From Promethearchaeota archaeon (GTDB lineage: Archaea; Asgardarchaeota; Lokiarchaeia; Sigyniarchaeales; SOKP01), in NCBI GenBank assembly GCA_016839765.1, contig JAEOTP010000007.1:62001-126000 (forward strand): a DNA stretch of 64,000 nt, read 5' to 3'. Under the pieces are notes generated by a model. The model ran no database searches. It was given only the letters and a program-made list of their open reading frames with translations, and was not told the DNA's origin. Both the position numbers and the translations under genes were made by a program. This document shows positions 33,864 through 42,420 of this stretch, one piece after another. Each line of letters starts with the position of its first letter. Position 1 is the stretch's first letter.

Positions 33864-35168
33864 TCAAATTATTGCTCTTTGAATTTTCTCTCTTGAGTTT
33901 GTTACATCCAATAGTTTGGAACAATTATCAATACTTAAAATATCTCCCCATTCATTTAATTGTTGAGAATTTTGATCTGAAACTCTTTTAGACTCAACTA
34001 AATCATGATATTCGGATTCTATTTTTATTATTGCGTTTTTATTAGCTCTACCATTCCTTCTCAAAATATTATATTTCGCAAGATTAACATCCGATTGACT
34101 GTTTATATAATCATTTTCTTCCAATGAATTATAAACGAAATAATTGTGCCATATCTTATGTTCAATTGGTGGAATAGTTAAAATTGATATTGTTTCACTT
34201 AACTCTCCGTATAGATTGTTTCTTAGATAATTTCCTACACTCTGCTCAAAGCCAAATAGAGAAATAAAAACAATTTGGGGATATATGTGATTATATCGCT
34301 TAAAATCTTTCTTATGCATTAAATGAGTAAAATTTTTTACTTCCTCTAATAACTTTAGCATCTGAATTAATCTTAATTGTGATTTTCTTTTATGGGCAAA
34401 AATAAAAGTAATTTTAAGATTGCCCGCTTCTTTTTTTACTTCATCTAAATTTTGTTTTTGGAAGTTATTATTAATTCTTTTAAAAGGCGTTCCTGAACTT
34501 TTTTCTTCTTCACTTATGATTAAATCAGCAATTCGCTGAGAATAAGCATTTTGTAAAGCAAAATCATAATTTCTAAATACTTTTAAAGAGTTATTTTTAA
34601 CTGTTATAAATTTATTCTCTAATAGATCAATATAGTGGTGATATATATCATGCCATGATTCCCAAGATCCGTCAATATCAACTAAAGAGAAATGATATTT
34701 TCTCAATCCATCATTATAATTATATCTCTCATGTAATGAATCTAACAACTTTATTAATATATCTTTTTCAATTTCAATCAATTGATTTTGGAAATATTTA
34801 TCTATTCTCTTAATTTTTAAATTAGCAAATACATAGTTATTCTCATGTTCTTTCCTATTTTTAATTAAATTATGTAAAGTCTTTCCTAATGGTTGTTTAG
34901 ATTTAATAGTATTCTTCGATGAATTATGATCCTTTAGGATTTGATTGTTATATAAAGCTAAAATAGAAAAAGAAGTTCGATTCTTTGATTTATTAATGGA
35001 ACTACGTATAATTACGGATTGATCATTTCTATTTGTACCTATGATTAATAAATTAAGGTCATCTGTATAAGAATTCTTATCAATTTCAAAGCTTTTATTA
35101 ATTATATTTTTTATGAGCGAAAAAACGTCATCTAGTCTAAATATTTTTTCAATTGTATGAACTCTCAT
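33864..35168 (-). CDS. hypothetical protein, orphan in accessory island
   Basis: 434 residues with no recognised family. It appears as a soluble, Lys/Asn/Ile-rich alpha/beta protein. An N-terminal part contains strands NLLIIGTNRNDQSVIIR and SFSILALYNNQIL; a middle part contains the helical WESWHDIYHHYIDLLENKF; a C-terminal part contains ITFIFAHKRKSQLRLIQMLKLLEEV and PQIVFISLFGFEQSVGNYL. The paired strand-helix segments suggest two Rossmann-like halves. No signal peptide or membrane segment. It sits between the nreA fragment and a small ORF in a gene-poor region, typical of accessory DNA; a defence or mobile-element role is possible but unsupported. Confidence 0.7.
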   Translation of the reverse strand: MRVHTIEKIFRLDDVFSLIKNIINKSFEIDKNSYTDDLNLLIIGTNRNDQSVIIRSSINKSKNRTSFSILALYNNQILKDHNSSKNTIKSKQPLGKTLHNLIKNRKEHENNYVFANLKIKRIDKYFQNQLIEIEKDILIKLLDSLHERYNYNDGLRKYHFSLVDIDGSWESWHDIYHHYIDLLENKFITVKNNSLKVFRNYDFALQNAYSQRIADLIISEEEKSSGTPFKRINNNFQKQNLDEVKKEAGNLKITFIFAHKRKSQLRLIQMLKLLEEVKNFTHLMHKKDFKRYNHIYPQIVFISLFGFEQSVGNYLRNNLYGELSETISILTIPPIEHKIWHNYFVYNSLEENDYINSQSDVNLAKYNILRRNGRANKNAIIKIESEYHDLVESKRVSDQNSQQLNEWGDILSIDNCSKLLDVTNSREKIQRAII

Positions 35169-35343
35169 TTATTTTTCACCTATCTTTTAATTTTATTATT
35201 TTAAAGAAATTTTTTAAACAGTAAGGAGAGGAATGGGAGATTGGTCACACGATTATTTATACAAAAAGCTCCATTCCCTCAACTATTTGAAGATCTTCTA
35301 TTTAAATTATCAACTTACTGATAAACTCTTTTGCCCATTCTTC

Positions 35344-35595
35344 TTAATTATAAGAGAAAAAATAAATAGAATCTGCTAAATTAAATTCTTCAATCTTAAT
35401 ATCATTTATTATTCCTTTTTTGTATGCAAGAGATAAAGGTATCTTGACTACAAGTTTATATTCGTCCAAATATAAATTATTATAAAAAATTCTTTCATTT
35501 TTATTAAAATCAATAAATTTATTTACAAAATTATCTATAATTGGCTTTCTTTTAACATTTTTAAATCTAGTATACATCTTCTTATTTTTATTCAT
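35344..35595 (-). CDS. small hypothetical protein
   Basis: 83 residues, highly basic at the N-terminus (MNKNKKMYTRFKNVKRKP), then ending in strand-like segments (EYKLVVKIPLSLAYKKGI, FNLADSIYFFSYN). No family recognised. It is on the same strand as the orphan gene but 175 nt upstream of it. Lys/Asn/Tyr bias matches the AT-rich background, so this could also be a chance open frame; the absence of a ribosome site lowers confidence. Confidence 0.35.
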   Translation of the reverse strand: MNKNKKMYTRFKNVKRKPIIDNFVNKFIDFNKNERIFYNNLYLDEYKLVVKIPLSLAYKKGIINDIKIEEFNLADSIYFFSYN

Positions 35596-36019
35596 TGAAA
35601 CATCTCTAATTCAAGTTAAATTTCCTGTTATCTCAATTGCGACATACCTTCTTAAAAGAAACAAAATGACAGTTTTCTGTTTTCATTATCAAAATAATGA
35701 TAATGCTCTAAGAAATATGATTAAAAGAGTAAATCAGAAATTTCAAATTTTTAATAATTTTAAATTTCTTATATGTTTGAAGTAATAATATTTATAATAA
35801 TATTTAAATTTATCGCTAAATAGTTCTAAATTCTTAATGCTTTACAGAAATAAATTTTTATTTTACTAAAATTTTAGAGCTAAATCTCCTTTAACCCTTT
35901 CTCCCATAAATCCTCCCATTTGGCTAATAATTTCCTTTATTACTATTTTTAATAGTTTGGGACAACTTTTAAAAAGAAAAGTCACTTTTCACACTTTGTT
36001 ACATTGTTAGGTTTTATTA
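35596..36019. other. 424-nt non-coding AT-rich spacer
   Basis: I see no gene. A short inverted repeat ATTATC-AAAATAAT-GATAAT (35685-35704) could be a protein-binding site or hairpin but is weak in this base composition. The spacer marks the border between the AT-rich orphan region and the GC-richer oxidoreductase. Confidence 0.4.
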
Positions 36020-36976
36020 TTACGCCACAGTTAGTACTACATTTCCCTTTTTGTGCCCTTTATCGACATACCTGTGAGCCTCGGCAATTTGTTCCAAGGG
36101 ATAGCGTCTATCTATGGCCGATTTTATCTTTCCCGCTTCAATAAGCTCTTTGAGGAAGATTAGATCTTCAGTACTTTGCTTCATTATCCCCTTTTTAACT
36201 GTCACGTATGTCCCGTTCGGAGTTAGTGCTTTCTTGCAATTTGAAAATGAGTTTTTTCCAACGGCATCAAAAATAACATCATAGGTCTGACTGCTTTTGG
36301 TAAAATCCTCTTTAGTGTAATCAATTACCTTATCGGCTCCCAGGGATCTCACCAATTCTACATTCGTGGTACTGCATACCCCGATAACTTCTGCCCCAAA
36401 GTACTTGGCAAGCTGTACCGCAAACGTACCTACGCTTCCAGAAGCTCCATAGATGAGGACTTTTTGTCGGCTCTGAATATTTGCTTTATCTCTAAGATAA
36501 TGCAATGCGGTTAATCCCCCAATAAGAACGGCGGCTGCTTCCTCATGGGTCATGTTGACCGGTTTTATTGCCACCACGTTATTTCCAAGCATTTTATTTG
36601 TGGATGATGGTTCTTCAGGCAAGCACGCGTACTCGGCATAAGAACCAAAATCCAACCCGGTGGTAGTTCCAAAAATTTGGTCCCCTTTCTTAAATAGTGT
36701 TACGTCCTTGCCTATTGATTCAATTTCCCCGGCTAGCTCCGTCCCTAGAATGGTTCTTTTAGGTTTTCTGAGACCAAACCTTATTCGTGCGAAGAGCCGT
36801 ACCAAGGGAGAGAAATTTCTCATGCCATTTCGAAGAATTACGTCCGCTACTGTTACTGTTGTCGCATGTATTCTTATCAGTACTTCATTTTCCTTGGGAG
36901 TAGGTTTTTCTACTTCTTTGAGCTGAAGAACATCCGGAGGCCCGTATTTTGTGCATACAATCGCTTTCATTTTCAT
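36020..36976 (-). CDS. zinc-independent medium-chain dehydrogenase/reductase (quinone oxidoreductase-like), likely acquired
   Basis: 318 residues of the MDR superfamily. An N-terminal GroES-like catalytic domain includes [35 protein letters not shown] and a nucleotide-binding domain with the NADPH loop [20 protein letters not shown]. The zinc-ligand cysteines of alcohol dehydrogenases are absent, as in quinone oxidoreductases and enoyl reductases. It reduces quinones or alpha,beta-unsaturated carbonyls with NAD(P)H; the substrate is unknown. The coding sequence is visibly richer in G+C than its neighbours, with codons such as GCC, CCC and CTG. It is flanked by gene-poor DNA, suggesting recent acquisition from bacteria. 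Confidence 0.9.
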   Translation of the reverse strand: MKMKAIVCTKYGPPDVLQLKEVEKPTPKENEVLIRIHATTVTVADVILRNGMRNFSPLVRLFARIRFGLRKPKRTILGTELAGEIESIGKDVTLFKKGDQIFGTTTGLDFGSYAEYACLPEEPSSTNKMLGNNVVAIKPVNMTHEEAAAVLIGGLTALHYLRDKANIQSRQKVLIYGASGSVGTFAVQLAKYFGAEVIGVCSTTNVELVRSLGADKVIDYTKEDFTKSSQTYDVIFDAVGKNSFSNCKKALTPNGTYVTVKKGIMKQSTEDLIFLKELIEAGKIKSAIDRRYPLEQIAEAHRYVDKGHKKGNVVLTVA

Positions 36977-37319
36977 ATATAATAAGAATAATCAGTAATT
37001 TATTATATCTTCCAAATCGAGCCCAAGATTAAATCTAACAAATTTGGAATGTAGATACAAAACTTTCATTAGATACTATTTGTTTTCACAAAACAGAGTT
37101 TTATAAATCATCCAGAGATTTAAATGAAGTTTTTATAATCTCGAATGTTAAGTATGATTTAATTTTAAAGATCAATAATATACATCAACAACACATACAT
37201 TCAATAAAAAATTTATATTAATTCTTTTATAAATATTAAAAATTTATACTCTTATAGCTTTTTAATAATTAGGATTATATATTAAAATTAAAATACACAA
37301 TATTCTAAGCGATAGAAGA
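36977..37319. other. 343-nt intergenic region upstream of the NreA gene
   Basis: AT-rich, with no gene seen. The last 50 nt are in frame with the following gene (GLYIKIKIHNILSDRR after a stop at 37266), so the true start may lie within it, possibly at an ATT. Otherwise it probably contains the two divergent promoters. Confidence 0.4.
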
Positions 37320-38651
37320 TTGGTTCGACCTCTAACTGAAGGAAATATATGCCTCCGATGTAAAGGAGCGCGATTATTATGTGGTAAAAAAACGTGCCCT
37401 ATTCTTTTAAAGAAATCTGTATTAAAATCAATGGTACCATTCAAATTAGACTCAACTATCAGAGATGTAGAAATTTTTGGCGCCAGCCCTCCAGGAGTAT
37501 TTATAGGGCATTTTAATTATCCTAATGTTTACATCGGACCTTTAGTTCCCTTTCAAGAATTTGATTTGAAATTGAATATTTCGGATAATTTCATCCTTGA
37601 TGCACCAGAATTATGGTTTGGAAAAGAAATGGTTGATATTATTCGTTATAGGAGCAGTCTAGTACGCAATAATTTTAAAACAAATGTTCGAGTAGGTCGC
37701 ACAGGCAGAAAAAATACTCCCTCTATTAAAGTTCAAAAGTTATTAGATGCCTCCCAAGAATTAGCTATGGCGGCAAGACCCGTAGATACTGAAACAAAGC
37801 TAGGAAAAATGAATTTTAGAATGTTAATGGATAATCATGCTCCACCTATTGGACCCACTGGGATGACTGAAAAAATTGAAATCACAGAAAATGTAAAGGT
37901 ACATCCAAAAGTAGATTATTGTGTATCGGATACAGATTTGAAAGCTACTAATGCGGTTTCTGAGTACTTATACTTTGATGGTCATGTTCCAGAATCAACA
38001 ATTAGGAGGATTTTTTCTGCAGGATTACTTGGTCAAAAGAGCATTAGAAGACTTGTACCAACGCGTTGGAGCATAACTGCTGTAGATGACATTATCTCGA
38101 AAGCTTTAATTAAAGAAATTAAAAAATTTCCAGAAATCGATAATTTTCGGATTTTTGAATCAACCTATTTAGATAACCATTTCAAGATTCTTCTCTTTCC
38201 TGGTAAGTTTATGTATGAAATGAATGAAGTATGGGCTCCTAATACGCTATGGAATATAGCTCTCGATGGTAATACTCGGAGGTTAAAACCTCAAATAATG
38301 ACGGATTTTGAATTTTATCAAGGCAGAAAAAAATATGCGAGTAACATAACTGGTGCGTATTATGCTGCGCGAAAATCGATTTGTGAATATCTTTATAATA
38401 TTAAAAGGCAAGCAAGAGTATTAATATTCAGAGAAGTTTCTGGGGGATACGTTGTGCCTCTTGGCGTGTGGGTTATAAGAGAAACGTGTAGAAACGCTAT
38501 GTATACCACCGAACCAATCCTTCTGGATAATTTTAACGATGCTATTACCAAAATGGCTGAAGGGTTCATGGTGGATTTCAAATATTGGAAAAAGAGTAGT
38601 AAATTAATAAATTTCATCAAAAAACAGAGATCCATCTATGAATATTTATAA
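37320..38651 (+). CDS. nreA: NreA-type archaeal DNA repair protein with C-terminal PIP motif
   Basis: 443 residues of the archaeal Nre family. The N-terminal zinc-finger-like motif CLRCKGARLLCGKKTCP is followed by the family core (FGASPPGVFIGHFNYPNVYIGP, VGRTGRKNTPSIKVQKLLDASQELAMA landmarks) and the middle YFDGHVPESTIRRIFSAGLLGQKSIRRLVPTRWSIT part. The last eight residues, QRSIYEYL, fit a PCNA-interacting (Qxx(I/L)xxYL) motif at the extreme C-terminus. NreA proteins act with PCNA in DNA-damage repair in haloarchaea. Start is TTG; upstream in-frame codons leave room for a slightly earlier non-ATG start. Part of this gene is duplicated in the accessory island 4.4 kb upstream. Confidence 0.88.
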   Translation: MVRPLTEGNICLRCKGARLLCGKKTCPILLKKSVLKSMVPFKLDSTIRDVEIFGASPPGVFIGHFNYPNVYIGPLVPFQEFDLKLNISDNFILDAPELWFGKEMVDIIRYRSSLVRNNFKTNVRVGRTGRKNTPSIKVQKLLDASQELAMAARPVDTETKLGKMNFRMLMDNHAPPIGPTGMTEKIEITENVKVHPKVDYCVSDTDLKATNAVSEYLYFDGHVPESTIRRIFSAGLLGQKSIRRLVPTRWSITAVDDIISKALIKEIKKFPEIDNFRIFESTYLDNHFKILLFPGKFMYEMNEVWAPNTLWNIALDGNTRRLKPQIMTDFEFYQGRKKYASNITGAYYAARKSICEYLYNIKRQARVLIFREVSGGYVVPLGVWVIRETCRNAMYTTEPILLDNFNDAITKMAEGFMVDFKYWKKSSKLINFIKKQRSIYEYL

Positions 38652-38740
38652 TATACTTCTTTTTTCTATTTAAACTAAATATTAAGTTTAATTTTTCCTA
38701 AGAAAGGAATTTTCCTATTTTTTATAGTTTTATTTATTAA

Positions 38741-39631
38741 ATGAACAGATGGTTTAACGTGATTTGGAAAACAAAAATAAATCAAATAACAAGTACAAAA
38801 TATCCTCTCATAATGGCTGCATTTGCTCGAATAAGTAGTATAGATTTTGCAGCAGCATTTTCTAATGTAGGAGGATTAGGGATAATTACAGCCTTAAATT
38901 TTAAAATTGACATTTTCAAGAAAGAATTACAAAGAATGCAATCATTAACAGATAAACCTTTTGGAGTTAATATTACTGTTGTTCCTCCTAAAGCAAGACT
39001 TGAGAGATATACTGAAGATGATTATCTAAAATATGTTGAAGTAGCACTCAACGAAGGAGTTAAAATATTTACCACTTCAGCGTATCAGGCATCTTTCATA
39101 GGAAAAAGAGTACATGAAGCAGGAGGTTATTGGTTTCACAAATGTTCTCTAATTAGGCATGCTATTTCAGCTGAAAGAGTTGGAGCAGACGCTATTACTT
39201 TAACTGGTCTAGAAGCTGCTGGTTTTAAAAATCCTTATCAACATTCTACATTAGTTAATATAACTGTAGCGAAAAGAATATTAAAAGTACCAATAATTGC
39301 TGCGGGAGGTATAGGAGATGCGCGTGGGTTTCTAGGAGCATTAGCTATGGGAGCAGATGCGATTTGTTTGGGGACTGCTATCTTGTTGACTAAAGAAAGT
39401 CCTCTCCCATTACATCTAAAGGATGACTGGTTAAATACAGATATTTTATTAGAAGATTATTACAAAAAACTGTATCATTTCTCTCTAAAAGGAACACGCG
39501 TACCCTCACCTGCTACAGCGTTTATCATTAATGAAGTTTCTTTAAAGGATTTTATTGAAAGTTTAATTGATAGGGCAGAAAAGATTTTAAGAACATGGGG
39601 TTTCACAAAAGAAGAATTTAACTGTATATAA
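38741..39631 (+). CDS. nitronate monooxygenase-like FMN enzyme
   Basis: 296 residues, a TIM-barrel FMN protein of the 2-nitropropane dioxygenase/nitronate monooxygenase family. Landmarks are IMAAFARISSIDFAAAFSNVGGLGII, FGVNITVV, and the phosphate loop IIAAGGIGDARGFLGALAMGADAICLGTA. The signature GxEAGGH of active class I enzymes reads GLEAAGFKN here: the catalytic His is replaced by Phe. The flavin site thus seems intact but the reaction may differ, for example enoyl-ACP reductase-like (FabK) chemistry. It stands alone between NreA and the DUF362 gene. Confidence 0.82.
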   Translation: MNRWFNVIWKTKINQITSTKYPLIMAAFARISSIDFAAAFSNVGGLGIITALNFKIDIFKKELQRMQSLTDKPFGVNITVVPPKARLERYTEDDYLKYVEVALNEGVKIFTTSAYQASFIGKRVHEAGGYWFHKCSLIRHAISAERVGADAITLTGLEAAGFKNPYQHSTLVNITVAKRILKVPIIAAGGIGDARGFLGALAMGADAICLGTAILLTKESPLPLHLKDDWLNTDILLEDYYKKLYHFSLKGTRVPSPATAFIINEVSLKDFIESLIDRAEKILRTWGFTKEEFNCI

Positions 39632-39762
39632 ACTTATTTCTGATTTTAAAATAATAGCTTAAAATCTTATTTACTATATTGAAAATATTTTTAAATTTAT
39701 TTTATTTAAAGAGAATATCATTAAATTTTATATGTTATCCATTTGGAATTAGAGGATAAATT

Positions 39763-40977
39763 ATGTCAAATAAATCTATAGTATATTGGGCCCCACCAAA
39801 TGAAATTAGTGCTATATCTTATGACAAGGAAAAAATGCTATCTAATAATTTAGTAAAAACGCGATTAATTTTGGATAAAATTTTAGATCATATTAATTCT
39901 GGAGATAAAGTAGGAGTAAAACTTCATTTTGGAGAAGCTCACAATACTCGTTATTTACGTCATGATTATATTCGCGAAGTTGTGGAAGCTATTAAATCAA
40001 AAGGAGGCATTCCCACACTTATAGAAACTCAAGGTTTAGGGATGTACATTCAGCAAATAAATATTTCTGAAAATTATTCGGTTTTTCTCGGACACCGGAA
40101 AACAAAAGCTGATCACGAAAAAATAGCACATCTTCATGGGTTTTCAGAGTCAATAATCGGAGCTCCAATAAAATTCATTGATGGTGAAAAAGGTATAGAA
40201 AGTAAAATTATAAAAATTGATGGAATTCATTTTAAAGAAGTTCACGTAGCGGCAGGTCTTTTTGAATATGATAAAATTGTAGTAGCATCTCACTTTAAGG
40301 GACATCCACAGGCTGCTTTTGGAGGGGCATTAAAACAGCTTGGAGTTGGTTGTATAACTAAACACCACAAATATGCACTTCATTTTATCGGTGATTTAAG
40401 TATAAATACAGAAATTTGTAATATATCTAAATGTTCTCAAGAATGTATTGAAGCATGTCCAGTAGGAGCAATAAAAATCGAGAATGAATCTGCAGTAATA
40501 GACAATTCTCTATGTGTGTATTGTACAGCTTGTTTAGAAAGTTGTCCTGTAAGAAAAGCAATAAATAGAACATTTAATACTAACGAGAGTGAATTTAACA
40601 TTATGGCAGAAAAAGTCATTGATAATGCCACAGCTGTTATTAATTCCTTTGGTCCTGAAAATATTCGGTTTATCAATTTTGCGTTTGATATACCTCTTAT
40701 GTGCGATTGTGTAGTTAACGCTAATATGCCTATAATACCTGATCTTGGTATCTTTGGTTCAAAAGACCCTGTAGCCATAGATAAGGCCTGTGTTGATGCT
40801 GAAATTAATGCCCCTGGACTTCCAATCTTGAATGAAGATGGTCAATGGACAGAACCACTTTCTATTGGGATTGAAAAAATTAACGCAATGAGTAATTATC
40901 TCGATACATCTTGGCAAATTGACGCAGCAATCAAAAATGGACTTGGATCTAAAGAATATGAGTTAGTAAAAATATAA
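39763..40977 (+). CDS. DUF362 protein with two [4Fe-4S] ferredoxin motifs
   Basis: 404 residues. The DUF362 core spans most of the chain (KVGVKLHFGEAHNTRYLR, VVASHFKGHPQAAFGGALKQLGVGC, DPVAIDKACVDAEIN). Between about 212 and 270 a bacterial-type 2[4Fe-4S] ferredoxin domain is inserted: CNISKCSQECIEACP and CVYCTACLESCP. This architecture is common in anaerobic archaea and methanogens. The family is uncharacterised but presumably a redox enzyme or Fe-S chaperone fed by ferredoxin electrons. GAGGAT ribosome site before ATG; a TATA-like TTTTATATG lies about 35 nt upstream. Cytoplasmic. Confidence 0.9.
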   Translation: MSNKSIVYWAPPNEISAISYDKEKMLSNNLVKTRLILDKILDHINSGDKVGVKLHFGEAHNTRYLRHDYIREVVEAIKSKGGIPTLIETQGLGMYIQQINISENYSVFLGHRKTKADHEKIAHLHGFSESIIGAPIKFIDGEKGIESKIIKIDGIHFKEVHVAAGLFEYDKIVVASHFKGHPQAAFGGALKQLGVGCITKHHKYALHFIGDLSINTEICNISKCSQECIEACPVGAIKIENESAVIDNSLCVYCTACLESCPVRKAINRTFNTNESEFNIMAEKVIDNATAVINSFGPENIRFINFAFDIPLMCDCVVNANMPIIPDLGIFGSKDPVAIDKACVDAEINAPGLPILNEDGQWTEPLSIGIEKINAMSNYLDTSWQIDAAIKNGLGSKEYELVKI

Positions 40978-40987
40978 AACTAATCCA

Positions 40988-41008
40988 ATTTTTTTTAAAT
41001 TTTTTTTA
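40988..41008 (+). terminator. oligo-T terminator after the DUF362 gene
   Basis: Two runs of eight T separated by AAA start about 10 nt after the stop codon. Archaeal transcription termination typically occurs at such U-rich tracts without a required hairpin. Confidence 0.5.
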
Positions 41009-41190
41009 ATTCATTCTAAAATTTACAAATATTTTTGCTTCTATCTGTTCAATTTGTTTGATATAAATAGGTACCAATTTAGATAAAAGTTTAAAACTTT
41101 AAATGGAATCATCTCAAATATATCATTTAAATATTAAACAAAAATAATAAAAAATATTAAAAAAACATTTAATAATTTGGTGATGAATTT

Positions 41191-42411
41191 ATGGCTCTCG
41201 CGGGAGAAAAAGTAGGACTTCCTTCTGCTGACGAAGCTCCTATGATTGTTATGGCTCGATATAAACAGCCACTTGCAGGATTTCTATCAATTTTAATTGT
41301 TTTTATCATAAGTTGGATAACATGGTTAATATTTTTTGATCCTCGTTGGCATAACCCCATGCCATCATCGGATGTTCGTATGGAAGTAACAGCATGGGCA
41401 ACAGTTATTGGTGGTTTTGGATTAATTGGAGTAGTTTGGGCAATTTGGTTCGAAAATTGGCCTTATTATAACTGGTTTCGTACTCCTTGGAAAGTGGGGC
41501 TAGTAGGTACTGCTATTAATGCTGTAATCATTATTATTTTTACTTTTGTACTTCTACCCTTCTTTAATTCAATATATGGTAGTCAAATAACAGATCCATA
41601 CATAGCATGGTTTGTCGGGGCATCAATTTTTGGTGCTTTAAGTGGATCATGTTTTTCTTTTGGTGTTCTTTGGGTTGCTGGAACTATGTATTGGCCCTTT
41701 TTCAAAATAAAACAACCAAAGCGTGGAATTATCGTGTGGATTATTGGTACTGCTATAATGATACTTGTATGGTTTTTATTATTCTTTCCAGCGGGAAATC
41801 GAGTGGCTACTTCTGAGGCTTCAGCGGTACAACCTATTACCTTCTTTCCTAGTTATGCATTTTCACTTGGTTGGACGCAATGGATAATCTTTTTTTCACT
41901 TCTCACTCTAATGGTATTTGAATATTGGCCATGGAGCAAGTTAGGTAGAAAACAACCATTTATAGGGATGATTGCTTTTGGAGCTTGTGTATTATTAGGT
42001 TTATTGTTTAATTGGCTTGGACGTTATATTGCTCAATTTATTTTCGATCCTTTTTTTCAAGCAATTGGTGGAGTGCCTGTTGATGAGGTATCGCAATTAA
42101 AAGGGTGGTATATGATGCATATTACATATGCTATATTTCTTATATGTGCGGTTGTATTGGTATCATTGTTCTTTGACAATTGGCCAAAAAAATATTCACA
42201 GTGGAAGAATTTTCTTTTTCGATTTTTGCTGGTCATAGCTATTGGGACAGCGACTTTTCTAGCTTATTATCTTTTATCTCCAATTCTATTTGGAGACACC
42301 ACAAATTACTGGGAAATGAATCCTACTCCATTTGTCTTGTGGTTTCTTTGGATTGAAATATTGTTCGCTTATGTCTGGAGAAAATGGCCTATTTATAGAG
42401 CAGTAGGGTGA
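41191..42411 (+). CDS. novel polytopic membrane protein with repeated Trp-Pro motifs
   Basis: 406 residues and about ten membrane helices. After nearly each helix pair a short motif recurs: FENWPYYNWF, MYWPFFKIKQP, FEYWPWSKLG, FDNWPKK and RKWPIYRA. The aromatic-W-P plus basic cluster marks each membrane exit and suggests an internal repeat of two-helix units. There is no signal peptide and no recognised family. Tight spacing (9 nt) to an acyl-CoA synthetase and then a KAS III-like enzyme puts it in a lipid or acyl-CoA operon. A substrate transporter or membrane enzyme for acyl chains is possible. A GGTGAT ribosome site precedes the ATG. Confidence 0.75.
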   Translation: MALAGEKVGLPSADEAPMIVMARYKQPLAGFLSILIVFIISWITWLIFFDPRWHNPMPSSDVRMEVTAWATVIGGFGLIGVVWAIWFENWPYYNWFRTPWKVGLVGTAINAVIIIIFTFVLLPFFNSIYGSQITDPYIAWFVGASIFGALSGSCFSFGVLWVAGTMYWPFFKIKQPKRGIIVWIIGTAIMILVWFLLFFPAGNRVATSEASAVQPITFFPSYAFSLGWTQWIIFFSLLTLMVFEYWPWSKLGRKQPFIGMIAFGACVLLGLLFNWLGRYIAQFIFDPFFQAIGGVPVDEVSQLKGWYMMHITYAIFLICAVVLVSLFFDNWPKKYSQWKNFLFRFLLVIAIGTATFLAYYLLSPILFGDTTNYWEMNPTPFVLWFLWIEILFAYVWRKWPIYRAVG

Positions 42412-42420
42412 TTATGCAAT

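Noticed and set aside
35685-35704. AT-rich inverted repeat as a terminator or operator
   Set aside because: Six-base arms in very AT-rich DNA are expected by chance, and it is not placed at a gene end or promoter.
40437-40778. 113-codon open frame antisense to the DUF362 gene
   Set aside because: Entirely inside a gene with strong ferredoxin and DUF362 motifs on the other strand.
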